A stretch of DNA of 64,000 nt from the NCBI GenBank assembly GCA_020848905.1, contig JADLHG010000067.1, forward strand, positions 1 to 64,000. The letters are read 5' to 3'. Below, piece after piece: positions 42,561-51,561 of this stretch; the stretch's first letter is position 1; every line of letters starts with the position of its first letter. Position numbers and translations under genes: made by a program. Source of the DNA: Deltaproteobacteria bacterium (GTDB taxonomy: Bacteria > Myxococcota_A > Polyangia > GCA-2747355 > JADLHG01). Below the pieces are notes generated by a model. It saw only the letters and a program-made list of their open reading frames with translations, was not told the DNA's origin and searched no databases.

Positions 42561-43798
42561 TTCACGTTGGCCGCCAGGCCGGCGCCCGAGCCTTGGCCGG
42601 CGGAGGGACTCGTCGGCACCTCGGTCGGTGCGACGCGGCGTCCGGTCTGGGGCGCCCCCTTCACGCCGAGCACCACGCGCTCCCCGTCGGCCAGCCCGCT
42701 CACCACCTCGGCCCGCGTGACGTCGCGAATGCCGAGCTCGACCTTGCGCTCGGAGAGGCGACCCTCGGTGTCCACGACCCAGGCCACCCCGTCGCGCAGC
42801 GCCTCGATCGGGCAAAGGAGCACCGCCTCCTTGCGGCGGATGATCACGTTCACCTCGGCGGTCATGCCGGGACGGAGCCCCTCGACCTTGTCGTCGAAGT
42901 CGAAGTGGACCGAGAAGGACTTCCGCTCGCGGTCGGCGGCCGGAGAGATGCGCGAGACGTGGGCCCTGATCGCCCGGTCTCTGAAGGCGTAGAGGCGCAC
43001 CGCGGCCGGCATCCCGAGGCGCACGCGGCCCATGTCCGCTTCGTCCACCTCGGCCTCGATGCGCAGCCGCCCCGCGTCACCGATGCGCAGCAGGTTCTGA
43101 TTCATGGCCACCGTCTCGCCGCGTTCGACGTGCAGCTTCAGGACCTGGCCGTCGAGCGGCGCTCGGAGGTCGCGTTCGTTGGCCCGGGCGCGCAGGCTGG
43201 CCACCCCGGCCTTGGCCCGGTCGACGTCGCTGCGCATGGCGATCTGCGTATCCCGCTGCTGCGCGCGATTGGCGGCGAGGCGCGCCTCGTTCGTTTGAAC
43301 CTGCGTACGCGCGCGTTCGAGCTCCTGCGGGCTGAGCACGCCCGACTGGCTCAGGCGACGCACCCGCTCGAGGTCGCGCCGGGCCTGCGCGAGTTCGGAG
43401 GTGAGGGCCTTCTCGTTGCTGCGCAGCATCTCGAGCTGCGGGGCGGAGCTGGCGCGCGACCGCGCGGCCCGGAAGTCGGCCTGCCCGCGCTCCACGTCGA
43501 AGGCGAGGCCGGGGGCGTCGATCTCGGCGAGGAGCTGGCCGGCCTTGACGGGGTCGCCCTCCTTGACGAGCAGGCGCAGCACGGGCCCGGAGACGCGCGC
43601 CTTGAGGTTGGCCACGTCCACCGGCTCGACGGTGCCCACCGCGTACACGGCCTCGATCGCGGTTCCCCGGGCCACGCGCGCGACCTTCACCGCCTCGAGG
43701 CGCGTGACCTTGTAGAGGATGGCGCCCGCCACGAGGACGAGCAGGAGCAAGGCTAGCAGGCGGCCCTTCTTACGAGGGCCTCGCGGACGGTCGCTCAC
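42557..43798 (-). CDS. HlyD/MacA-like periplasmic adaptor
   Basis: A 413-residue membrane-fusion protein with one N-terminal membrane helix (LLALLLLVLVAGAILYKV). A biotinyl-lipoyl half-motif (VSGPVLRLLVKEGDPVKAGQ) is followed by a long coiled-coil hairpin (about 100-220), the second lipoyl half (LRAPLDGQVLKLHVERGE) and beta-barrel and membrane-proximal domains. It would bridge the permease to an outer-membrane channel such as TolC, which is not encoded here. Start is GTG at 43798. A Pro/Ser/Gly tail ends the protein. Confidence 0.88.
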   Translation of the reverse strand: MSDRPRGPRKKGRLLALLLLVLVAGAILYKVTRLEAVKVARVARGTAIEAVYAVGTVEPVDVANLKARVSGPVLRLLVKEGDPVKAGQLLAEIDAPGLAFDVERGQADFRAARSRASSAPQLEMLRSNEKALTSELAQARRDLERVRRLSQSGVLSPQELERARTQVQTNEARLAANRAQQRDTQIAMRSDVDRAKAGVASLRARANERDLRAPLDGQVLKLHVERGETVAMNQNLLRIGDAGRLRIEAEVDEADMGRVRLGMPAAVRLYAFRDRAIRAHVSRISPAADRERKSFSVHFDFDDKVEGLRPGMTAEVNVIIRRKEAVLLCPIEALRDGVAWVVDTEGRLSERKVELGIRDVTRAEVVSGLADGERVVLGVKGAPQTGRRVAPTEVPTSPSAGQGSGAGLAANVK

Positions 43799-43991
43799 GA
43801 TTCACTTCGCCGACGGAGATAGAGCGCGAAAGATACCACGCGGGCGCCGCGCGTCGAAATTCCGCGCGGAGCCGGGCCGCGCGCTGCGTCAACCGCTGCC
43901 GCGGGGCGCGACGCTTCACTTCCCCTCGAGGAGTTGAAAGCCGACGGGGTTGTGACATTCTGGAGCCGCCCATCTGCCGGAGCTCGGGTCG

Positions 43992-44915
43992 GTGCAGATC
44001 CAGCGCGTGCTCGTCGTTCATCGCAAGAGCCTCTACCAGATCTATGTGCGCGAGCACCGCGACCGCGCGGTGAAGAGCGCGCTTCGCCGCGGGGATCCGG
44101 TGGCGCAGCGCCTCCTCGCGAGTCATCGGACGCAGGAGGCCTCGCTCGCGACGACGCGCCGCACGCTCCGCTCGCGGGGGGTGCGTGCGGAGTACTGCTG
44201 GCGCGGGGAGGCGCGAGGGGTGAAGGGGTTCGATCTGGTCATCTCCGTGGGAGGAGACGGGACGGTCCTGGATACGGCCCAGCACATCGTGGAGGGGCCT
44301 CCGCTGCTCGGGCTCAACTCCGATCCTCCAAACAGCGTCGGGGCGCTCTGCGCCGGCACCGCGGACCAGCTCGACGCCCTGCTCGACGCCGTGAGCTCGG
44401 GGGCGCTCGTGCCCACCCGCCTTACCCGCCTGCGCGTGCGCCTCGAGGGGCGCGACCTCTTCGGGCCGTGCCTGAACGACGTGCTCTTCGCCCACGCGTG
44501 TCCGGCGGACATGACGCGTTTCGAGCTCGGGGCGCTCCCTCTCGACGAGCTGCCCGAGCGCGGGCGCCTGCTCCCCGACGGCGTGCTCGTGCCCGTGCGC
44601 AGCTCCGGGCTCTGGGTGGCCACGGCCGCCGGTTCCACGGGGGGCATCCATTCGGCCGGTGGGCGGACCTACGCGCCGCACTCGCGACGGGTGCAATACC
44701 TCGTGCGCGAGCCCTACGCGGGACCGGGACGGGCGCGAAGGAGCCGCGGGTCGGCGAGCTTCGGCCCGAAGGAGGCGCTCGTGGTGGTCTGTCACGTGCG
44801 CCGCGGCATGATCTGGGCCGACGGGGCGCACCGCCGGCACGTCGTGCCGTACGGACAGACGCTGGTCATCGACAGCCATCCCTCCTCCCTCGAGCTGGTG
44901 CTTCGCCGGGGATAG
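43992..44915 (+). CDS. nadK: NAD kinase
   Basis: A 307-residue member of the ATP-NAD kinase family, which phosphorylates NAD to NADP. It has the GGDGT motif in DLVISVGGDGTVLD, the NDVLFAH segment matching NE/D of the second motif, and the Gly-rich AAGSTGGIHSAGG in place of the usual TPTGSTAY. It aligns over the full domain, but the N-terminal 85 residues are longer than in typical NadK and the third motif is atypical. Relaxed substrate use, as in diacylglycerol or sphingosine kinase relatives, is therefore possible. Start is GTG at 43992. It is divergent from the exporter operon. Confidence 0.8.
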   Translation: MQIQRVLVVHRKSLYQIYVREHRDRAVKSALRRGDPVAQRLLASHRTQEASLATTRRTLRSRGVRAEYCWRGEARGVKGFDLVISVGGDGTVLDTAQHIVEGPPLLGLNSDPPNSVGALCAGTADQLDALLDAVSSGALVPTRLTRLRVRLEGRDLFGPCLNDVLFAHACPADMTRFELGALPLDELPERGRLLPDGVLVPVRSSGLWVATAAGSTGGIHSAGGRTYAPHSRRVQYLVREPYAGPGRARRSRGSASFGPKEALVVVCHVRRGMIWADGAHRRHVVPYGQTLVIDSHPSSLELVLRRG

Positions 44916-45019
44916 GGCCCTTGTCCGTGGCTCCAGGACACGAGGGGGCGCGCCTCCTTCTCGGGCTTGTTTCCCACGACGGAAAGGCACTAGAACAGAG
45001 TCCATGAAGAGGGGGATTC

Positions 45020-45649
45020 ATGTCGTACCGCGTGCTCCTCGTTGAGGACGAGCCGCTCGTCGCCGAGCGGCTCTCCCGCGCCCTGAAGGGGCAGGGGCAC
45101 GAGGTGGCCGTGGCCAACACGCTCGCCGACGCGGGGGCGTGGCTGGAGAGGGCCGCGGAGCCGACGAATTCTCCCTGGGACGTGGTGCTGCTCGATCTCC
45201 GCCTGCCCGACGGGGACGGCGAGACCCTCATCGAGGGTCTCCAGAGGCTCCCGGTACCCCCCGCCGTGGCCGTCCTCTCCGGGGTCATCGACAGCGAGCG
45301 CGTCCTGCGGCTGAACCTGCGCGGCATCATCGCCATCCCGAAGCCGCTCACGCCGGAGACCCTGCTCAACCTCGTGGATACCCTCGGCGCAGGTGAGCGC
45401 TGCCTTTTCGAGGTGGAGGCCTTCGCCAAGGAGCATCGCCTGAGCCAGCGCGAGAGCGAGCTCCTGCGGCTGGCGGCCGTCGGGGTCGCCGACCGCGAGG
45501 CGGCCGAGCGCATGAAGTGCGTGCTCGGCACCATCGGCACCTACTGGAAGCGCATCCTCCGCAAGACCGACTCGGCGACGCAGCGCCAGGCCCTGCTCAA
45601 GCTCTGTCAGTTCTCGCTCAGTCGGCGCTTCCCGCTCCGCGCCAAGTAG
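45020..45649 (+). CDS. Response regulator with receiver and LuxR-like HTH
   Basis: A 209-residue two-domain regulator. The receiver has VEDEP, the phospho-acceptor Asp in VVLLDLRLPDGDGE, Ser in VLSG and Lys in IPKPL. The output domain (HRLSQRESELLRLAAVGVAD, then REAAERMKCVLGTIGTYWKRIL) is LuxR/NarL-like, with a recognition helix GTIGTYWKRIL in place of the usual T-V-K-x-H form. It would bind DNA when phosphorylated. No histidine kinase is adjacent. A purine-rich segment (GAAGAGGGGG) lies just before the ATG. Confidence 0.87.
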   Translation: MSYRVLLVEDEPLVAERLSRALKGQGHEVAVANTLADAGAWLERAAEPTNSPWDVVLLDLRLPDGDGETLIEGLQRLPVPPAVAVLSGVIDSERVLRLNLRGIIAIPKPLTPETLLNLVDTLGAGERCLFEVEAFAKEHRLSQRESELLRLAAVGVADREAAERMKCVLGTIGTYWKRILRKTDSATQRQALLKLCQFSLSRRFPLRAK

Positions 45650-45696
45650 CGCGCGCGGAGGGCGAGCCGTCCAAGCGCCGGCAGCCGCATGGGCCC

Positions 45697-46209
45697 CTAC
45701 TTCTTCTCCGCGGCGTCGAGGGCGGCCAGACGGGCGAGCACCGTCGGGTGGTCCCCCACCAGGTCCTTCGCGAACTTGTAGTGCAGGCGGGCGGTCTTCT
45801 TGTCGCCCCGGCGCTCGGCCTCCTGCCCCATGAGGAAGTACTTGCGCCCCTGCGGGTGGTCGATGGTGTCTTCCGCTCGCTTCGGACCCGTGCGCTGCCG
45901 CTCGACCTGCGCGAGCCGTTTCTCGCCGCGCCCGAGCGCCTCGCCGTAGGCCTTGCGGCTCTCGGGATCCATGAGCACCCGGTAGGCCTCGGCCACGCGC
46001 TTGTAGATGGCGTAGATCTGCCGGCGCAGCTCGCCGTCCGCGTGCGTCTGGTAGCGGTCGGGGTGCATCGAGAGCGCCATGCGGTGAAAGGCCGCCTGCA
46101 CGTCGTCGGGCGAGGCCGCGGGGTCCAGGTTCAATAGCTCGTAATAGGTGTAGTCCTCGAGATCGGCGTGGATCTGCCCGATGCGGGCCTTGAGCTGTTC
46201 CTCGTCCAT
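45697..46209 (-). CDS. DnaJ-domain protein
   Basis: A 170-residue J-domain protein. DYTYYELLNLDPAASPDDVQ is helix I-II, SMHPDRYQT holds the HPD tripeptide that stimulates Hsp70 ATPase, and AEAYRVLMDPESRKAY completes the J domain. The rest is a short helical, TPR-like tail (YFLMGQEAERRGDKKTARLH), with no zinc or substrate-binding domain. It lies 33 bases after the cNMP-binding gene on the same strand and probably shares its transcript. The unusual Hsp70 near 53 kb is a possible partner. Confidence 0.86.
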   Translation of the reverse strand: MDEEQLKARIGQIHADLEDYTYYELLNLDPAASPDDVQAAFHRMALSMHPDRYQTHADGELRRQIYAIYKRVAEAYRVLMDPESRKAYGEALGRGEKRLAQVERQRTGPKRAEDTIDHPQGRKYFLMGQEAERRGDKKTARLHYKFAKDLVGDHPTVLARLAALDAAEKK

Positions 46210-46242
46210 GGCGCCGCCAGCATAGCCGCGCCTCCCCGGCTG

Positions 46243-48186
46243 CTACAAGGGCGCCTTGGCCCCGCCGTGCGCCGCGAGGACCGCCTCGCAGGCCCGGTAC
46301 CGGGCGTCGAGCGCCTCCTGCAGGCTCTCGGGGAGGCGGCCGAGGCGGCGTCGGTCGATGACCAGCGCCGAGGTGTGCGTCACCGCCGTCACCGCCACCG
46401 GCGACGGGGAGAGCTCGCCCACCAGATCGCCGGCGCAGAGGTGGCCGAGCACCGCCAGCCCGTTCGCCCCGTCTACCGCCACCTGCGCCACCCCCGAGAG
46501 CAGCACGAACAGCTTGGCCGCGGCCCCCGGGACGACGAGCGACTGCCCCGGGGTGAAGGAGACCAGCCCCTCGTCGTCGGCGAGCGTGGCTTCCTTCTTG
46601 CGGCAGTGCTCGAGGATGGGGGAGATGCGCGTGACCGTCTCGAGGTACCAGCCGCGCAGCGACTGGACCATCGCCGCCAGGGCGTCGTTCGCCTCGCCCA
46701 TCAGGGGGCGCAGGCGCTCGCGCGAGATCACCTTGAGCTCGCAGGGCTGCGTGGTCCAGATGCTCACGGTGCTCGGCATGCGCGCGATCGACCCCGCCTC
46801 GCCGAAGAAGCACCCCGCGGGGATGGTGCCCAGGTCCTCGAGCCTCCCCCGCTCGCGCCCGATGCGGAGGTCGCCGTGCTCGAGCAGGTAGAGCAGCTCG
46901 CCGGGGGTACCCTGGCGGTAGACGAGCGCCCCCTCGGCGAGCGACACCGGCTCGGCGAGTTCGAGCAGGCTCTCCGGCACCACGTCGTTCATGCCGACGA
47001 AGAGGAGGCAGTGCTGGTCGAGCACCGTGGGCCAGGGCTGCGTCTCGCAGACGAAGCGTGCGACGGTGGGCGCCCCCTCGCTGCCCAGGTCCGGGTTGGC
47101 CGGGGCCCACTGCGTGTTGGTGTCCTCGTCGAGAGACTGGAGCGCGTCGGTCTCGTCGAGCTCGGCCTCGAGCGCGCTGACCCCCGAGCTCGGCGCGCCG
47201 TGGCCGAGGCGCGTGAAGGTCGTCTCCTCCCAATCGAGGTCGTCGCCGCGCTCGTCTTCGCGAGCGTCTTCGCGCTCGTCTTCGCGCTCGTCTACGTGGT
47301 CGTCACTTGGGTCCACGCCCTCCTCGGAGGGCTCCTTCGTGGGCGAGCTGGGCGTCATCGGCTGGTCACGGCTCTCGGGCTCGGCGGCGCTCGCCACCGC
47401 CGCCGCGTCGGGCGACGCTGGTTCGGCGGCGGACGCGGGCTCCGCGGTGGGCGGCAGTGGAGGTGGTCCGTCGAGAACGCGGGTTTCTTCTTCGGCGCGA
47501 CGGACTTCGTCGGCCAGCTCGTCCATGGTGGTTGCCACGGGGGCCGGCGTCGACGAGGCAGGCGAAGCGCGGTCGGGGGTCGGGGTCGGCGTATACGACG
47601 AGGCCGGGGTGGACGAGGAGCCTGGGCGCGACGAGGCCGGGGTGGACGACGAGCCCGGGCTCGACGAGGCGCCGTCGAGGCTCGGGGAGCTGCCGGAGCG
47701 CGCCGTGTTCGGGCGTCGGGCGGCCCCGTCGTTCTGCGCTTCCGCACGCGCCAGCCGGGCCTGCACCACCTGACGGATCCGTCGCGCGGCCTGATGGTCC
47801 GGGTCGAGCGCCAGGACCTGGTCGAAGAGCATGATCGCGCGTCGGCTCTGACCGAGGGTGGCGCAGGCGTCCGCCGCGCGGAAGCGCGCGTCCATCGCGT
47901 CGCGCACGAAGCCCGCCGCCATGGCGCGGTCCGCGAGCGCCACCCACTCGTCGGGGCCCACTCTCTGGAGCTTGGAGGCCTCGAAGCGCGCCGCGAGCTC
48001 GAGCTCCGTCACGCCGGCGGCGCTGGCGAGCTCGGCGAGGCGTTGCCACTCGTCGGCATTCTTCGCGTCCGACTGGCAGATCTGCCGCTGCAGCCCAATG
48101 GCGTCCACGAGCTTTCTCTTGGACCAGAGGCGCTCTACCTTCTTGCGCAAGCTCGCAACCGCCGCCATCGGCACTCGACGCCCCAC
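46243..48186 (-). CDS. Tandem cyclic-nucleotide-binding-domain protein
   Basis: A 647-residue protein. An N-terminal TPR-like region (about 1-150) leads to a Ser/Pro/Ala-rich disordered segment with short repeats (SSSTPASS twice, DEREDEREDAREDE), then two cNMP-binding (Crp-type beta-roll) domains in the last 260 residues. The first keeps the phosphate-binding cassette (GCFFGEAGSIARMPSTVS). The second is more degenerate (AGDLVGELSPSPVAVTAV). It has no DNA-binding or enzyme domain, so it would be a protein-interaction sensor. Start is GTG at 48186, with an in-frame ATG at 48168 equally possible. Confidence 0.82.
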   Translation of the reverse strand: MGRRVPMAAVASLRKKVERLWSKRKLVDAIGLQRQICQSDAKNADEWQRLAELASAAGVTELELAARFEASKLQRVGPDEWVALADRAMAAGFVRDAMDARFRAADACATLGQSRRAIMLFDQVLALDPDHQAARRIRQVVQARLARAEAQNDGAARRPNTARSGSSPSLDGASSSPGSSSTPASSRPGSSSTPASSYTPTPTPDRASPASSTPAPVATTMDELADEVRRAEEETRVLDGPPPLPPTAEPASAAEPASPDAAAVASAAEPESRDQPMTPSSPTKEPSEEGVDPSDDHVDEREDEREDAREDERGDDLDWEETTFTRLGHGAPSSGVSALEAELDETDALQSLDEDTNTQWAPANPDLGSEGAPTVARFVCETQPWPTVLDQHCLLFVGMNDVVPESLLELAEPVSLAEGALVYRQGTPGELLYLLEHGDLRIGRERGRLEDLGTIPAGCFFGEAGSIARMPSTVSIWTTQPCELKVISRERLRPLMGEANDALAAMVQSLRGWYLETVTRISPILEHCRKKEATLADDEGLVSFTPGQSLVVPGAAAKLFVLLSGVAQVAVDGANGLAVLGHLCAGDLVGELSPSPVAVTAVTHTSALVIDRRRLGRLPESLQEALDARYRACEAVLAAHGGAKAPL

Positions 48187-48349
48187 CGTCTATCGCCCGT
48201 CCCGTGGGCTCCTTCCATCATATCACGACCGAGGAAGGAGGTCGCAGAACCCCGCGCTGTCCCCGCGTCGAGGACGCCGGCGTGGCGGAGAATTTCGGCC
48301 GCGCCTCGGCCTCTGGTACCATCGGCCTACCAATGACCCAGGTCGTCCG

Positions 48350-50470
48350 ATGATCAGTCCGCGGAGCAGTGTCTTTGCGGCCGACCGCACGGTGGCGCGG
48401 TCCATGGCCAGCTGTCTGACGGCGGTGGGGAGTGTGGTGAACGTGGCTACCAGCCGCGCCGAGCTCGACGCCTCGGCGGATCTGCTCCTCGCGGAGCTGG
48501 TGCCGCCCGCGGACGAGCTGAAGGCTGTTCTTGCCCAGCTCGGCGCGGGGGCGGCCGCGGCGCTGGTGGTTCCGAAGCCGGGGCTCCCCGCCATGCTCGG
48601 CCAGTTCGCCACGCCGGCGGTCAAGGCGCTTCTGGCCAAGGACCACGTGACGGACGCGCGCCTGGCCTACGTCGGGTCGAAGCTCCTCTTCGGCAACATC
48701 TTCGGCCTCTCCAAGCTCATGCCCTGGGGGGTGAAGGTCTACTCCGAGGTCGTCGGAAGCCACGAAGAGCGCGGGCAGGCGCTGGCCGCGGTGAGTCAGC
48801 TCGCGCGCGTTCTCAAGGTGCGGCCCAAGGCCAAGGAAGCGATCGAGCTCGTGGCGGACGAGCTGCTCATGAACGCGCTCTACGACGCCCCGGTGGACCC
48901 CGAGGGGCGCTCGCTCTTCGGTGAGGTGCAGCCGCGCGACCGCTCGACGCTGCGACTCGAGCGCCCGACGGTGCTCCAGTTCGCCTGCGACGGAACCTTC
49001 TTCGCCGTCTCGGTGCGGGACAGCTTCGGCTCGCTTCGCCGCGCCACGGTGCTCGACTACCTGAACCGCTGCGTGCGTTCCGCCGACCCCATCGAGCGCA
49101 AGACCGCGGGGGCGGGGCTCGGGCTCTACCTCGTGGCGAGCAACGTCACGGAGCTGGTGATCAACCTGCTGCCGGGGGTGGCGACCGAGGTGGTCTGCCT
49201 GTTTGACCTGCGCACGCCGGGTCACCGGCTCATGCACTTCGGCATCTACGAGGAGAGCGGACGTGCTGCCGGCGACGGGGACGAGGACCGTCCGACGCAC
49301 CTCGTGAGCACGGCTCCGGCGGCGGCGCGCGAGCGGCGCGGGCAGAGCCCGATGGTGGGGCTCACGCTGGCCATGGCGCTGGCCCTCTTCGTGGTCGCGG
49401 CGGCCCTCTTCGCGTGGCCCATTCTGCGGCGGCCGGCGCGGAGCTCGCTCACGATCGAGACCGAGCCCCCGGGAGCGACGATCTATCTGAACGGCGCGCA
49501 GAAGGGCGTGGCGAGCGGTCCGCTCTCGCTCCCCGAGCTGGACGTGTCCAGCCCCTACGTGGTGACGGCGCGACGCCCCGGCTACGGCGAGGCCCGCGAG
49601 GTCGTGTCGCTGCGCAAGGGGGCCCCCTCGACGGTGCGGCTGGTCCTGCCCCGGCTCAAGGCCAAGCTGCGCGTCACCTCGACCCCCGAAGGAGCCGAGG
49701 TCTGGATCGACGGTCGTCAGACGGGGCAGAAGACGCCCGCGCTGCTCGACGAGGTGGACCCCGACAAGGCGCACGCCGTGCGCCTCACGCTGCACGGCTT
49801 CAAGGAGGTGCAGGAGGCGGTGACCGTCACGGCCGACAAGACGGCGCTCTACCACGGCACGCTCTCTCTGGCCCCCGACTTCGCGGTGATCGCCGTGACC
49901 TCCGAACCCGTCGGAGCGCGGCTCTGGGTCAACGACGTGGACACCGGGCTCGTCACCCCCGTTGCGGCCTACGCGGTCCCGGCCGGGCGTCCCTATCGGG
50001 TCCGGCTCACCGCCGCGGACCGCGTGCCGTGGGAGCAGTCCTGGACCCCCTCGTCGGGTGGGTCGCTACGAGAGACGGCCGCCTTGCCCCTCGGCGGAAA
50101 GCTCACCGTGCTCTCGAACGTGAAGGCGCGGCTGCAGGCAGGGGATGGCCCCGTGCTCCGGCTGCCGGTGCGCGATCTGATCCTGCGCGAGGGGACGCAC
50201 ACGCTCACGCTCCGGAACAAGGACCCCTATCTGGATCAGCGCGTCGAGGTGGTCGTGAAGGCCGGCGGCACCGTCACGCGCGAGCTCGTCTACGGGTTCG
50301 TGGCGGGAAAGACCCGGCGGCAGCGGCTGCGCCTTGGAGACCACAAGCCGGTGGCCACCCTGGCCCTGCCGCGGGGGGAGCACGAGGTGACGGTCGTGGA
50401 CCTCGAGAGCGGCAAGACCTATCCCCAGACCGTGCGCGTGGAGCCGGGCAAGACCGTTCGCGTGCCGTAG
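48350..50470 (+). CDS. Pseudo-receiver/HATPase membrane protein with PEGA domains
   Basis: A 706-residue fusion I have not seen described. Residues 1-130 resemble a receiver fold without a clear phospho-Asp. Residues about 160-300 form a GHKL ATPase of RsbW type: the N-box in ELVADELLMNALYDAP, VRDSFGSL for the G1 box and GAGLGLYLVASNV for the G2 box. A single membrane helix follows (about 335-357, LTLAMALALFVVAAALFAWP). The C-terminal 340 residues hold at least three PEGA-type beta domains (TIETEPPGATIYLNG, RVTSTPEGAEVWIDG, AVTSEPVGARLWVND) on the far side of the membrane. It could couple envelope contact to a cytoplasmic anti-sigma-like kinase. ATG at 48350 begins the conserved part. Confidence 0.82.
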   Translation: MISPRSSVFAADRTVARSMASCLTAVGSVVNVATSRAELDASADLLLAELVPPADELKAVLAQLGAGAAAALVVPKPGLPAMLGQFATPAVKALLAKDHVTDARLAYVGSKLLFGNIFGLSKLMPWGVKVYSEVVGSHEERGQALAAVSQLARVLKVRPKAKEAIELVADELLMNALYDAPVDPEGRSLFGEVQPRDRSTLRLERPTVLQFACDGTFFAVSVRDSFGSLRRATVLDYLNRCVRSADPIERKTAGAGLGLYLVASNVTELVINLLPGVATEVVCLFDLRTPGHRLMHFGIYEESGRAAGDGDEDRPTHLVSTAPAAARERRGQSPMVGLTLAMALALFVVAAALFAWPILRRPARSSLTIETEPPGATIYLNGAQKGVASGPLSLPELDVSSPYVVTARRPGYGEAREVVSLRKGAPSTVRLVLPRLKAKLRVTSTPEGAEVWIDGRQTGQKTPALLDEVDPDKAHAVRLTLHGFKEVQEAVTVTADKTALYHGTLSLAPDFAVIAVTSEPVGARLWVNDVDTGLVTPVAAYAVPAGRPYRVRLTAADRVPWEQSWTPSSGGSLRETAALPLGGKLTVLSNVKARLQAGDGPVLRLPVRDLILREGTHTLTLRNKDPYLDQRVEVVVKAGGTVTRELVYGFVAGKTRRQRLRLGDHKPVATLALPRGEHEVTVVDLESGKTYPQTVRVEPGKTVRVP

Positions 50471-50765
50471 TCCCGCCCGCAACCGAGCGCGGCTCGTACG
50501 TGAGCACGGCTCGCACCTTAGTATCGTTTTCTCCCCTCCGCGCCGTCGGCGTGTCCTAAGGCCTGTGAAGATCTTCATGGCCCGTCCCCGACCCCTCTCA
50601 CCGACCGGGGCCTGGAGAGGTTCGTGTCCCGCGCAGTGCGCCTCCGCCGTCGCTCCTTCGTGATTGCGCCCCCTTCGCCCGCCGAGAGGGTCCGGCACGC
50701 GGGTTGCTCGTCTGCGCGCTTCGACCACCGGGAGTGACCGGGGTTCGCACACGACGGAGGCCGCC

Positions 50766-51545
50766 ATGAGGACGCATCGACCGAGAGCATCATCCCCCAC
50801 GAATCGCCGCGCCGCGCGCCCCCGGCAGGCCCTTGCGGCGCTGGCACTCGCGACGACCGCGGCCTTTGGTGCGCCGGCCCACGCCGCCGACCCGGCCGCT
50901 GCCCTGGGGCAGGTCACGGAGGTGCGCGCCATGCGCCGGCTGGCCGCGCAGGCGCTCCGGCCGATGATCGGCTTCGATCGGCTCGAGGGGCAGCCGGAGC
51001 TCCAGCAGCACGCGATCGCCGACTTCTATCGGCGCGTGGTGCGCGTGCAGCAGGCCACGCGGGCCTACGCTCGCCGCGGGGGACTCGCGGGGGACTTCGC
51101 CTACCAGATCGACGCCGCCTATCAGAACCTCGTGCACCGCGACTACCGCGGTCCGCTCTCTCCGAGCGTGGAAAAGACGCGGCTCGCCGCACGCTACCTC
51201 GTACGCGGGCTCTACCTCTCGGGGGTGGCTGCCCCGCCCGCGGAGGAGGGGCTGGGTGGGCGCGTACTCCGCGAGCTCCGCGAGCTCGAGCGGGTAGATC
51301 GGGCGCTCACGAACCTGTTCACGCTCGACGCTCCGCAGACGCGCCGGACGCCGCCCGTGGTCGTCGTGAACCACGGGCAGATCGGCGACGTGGTCAACCT
51401 GGGCCACATCGGCGACGTGACGCAGGTCGGGCAGCTCGGCGACCGCATCGCCATCGAGCAGCGGCAGACCGTGAACCGGACCGTGAACCAGACCGTGAAC
51501 CAGACCGCCAACCAGGCCTTCATCCGACCGGTCGTCGGTCGCTAG
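50766..51545 (+). CDS. Exported protein with N/Q/V/G-rich tandem repeats
   Basis: A 259-residue protein with signal peptide (ALAALALATTAAFGAPAHA). A helical middle domain (about 45-190) is not recognised. The C-terminal tail has two kinds of tandem repeat: three 9-residue units (GQIGDVVNL, GHIGDVTQV, GQLGDRIAI) and then four 4-residue units (QTVN, RTVN, QTVN, QTAN). Such short, polar, beta-prone repeats occur in adhesive or amyloid-forming surface proteins, but no family was recognised. ACGGAGG precedes the ATG. It lies 16 bases before the next exported protein gene, so both are likely made together. Confidence 0.68.
   Translation: MRTHRPRASSPTNRRAARPRQALAALALATTAAFGAPAHAADPAAALGQVTEVRAMRRLAAQALRPMIGFDRLEGQPELQQHAIADFYRRVVRVQQATRAYARRGGLAGDFAYQIDAAYQNLVHRDYRGPLSPSVEKTRLAARYLVRGLYLSGVAAPPAEEGLGGRVLRELRELERVDRALTNLFTLDAPQTRRTPPVVVVNHGQIGDVVNLGHIGDVTQVGQLGDRIAIEQRQTVNRTVNQTVNQTANQAFIRPVVGR
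51375..51512 (+). repeat. Two in-frame tandem repeat arrays
   Basis: Three 27-base units lie at 51375-51401, 51402-51428 and 51429-51455, each with ATCGGCGAC or CTCGGCGAC inside. Four 12-base units lie at 51465-51476, 51477-51488, 51489-51500 and 51501-51512 (consensus CAGACCGTGAAC). Both arrays keep the reading frame and encode the C-terminal repeats of the exported protein. Such arrays can change copy number between strains. Confidence 0.8.
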
Positions 51546-51561
51546 AGAAGGGAGGACCACC

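Noticed and set aside
50566-50577. TGAAGATCTTCA palindrome in the intergenic space before the repeat-tail protein
   Set aside because: Only 12 bases, not aligned with a promoter or terminator, and without a T tract.
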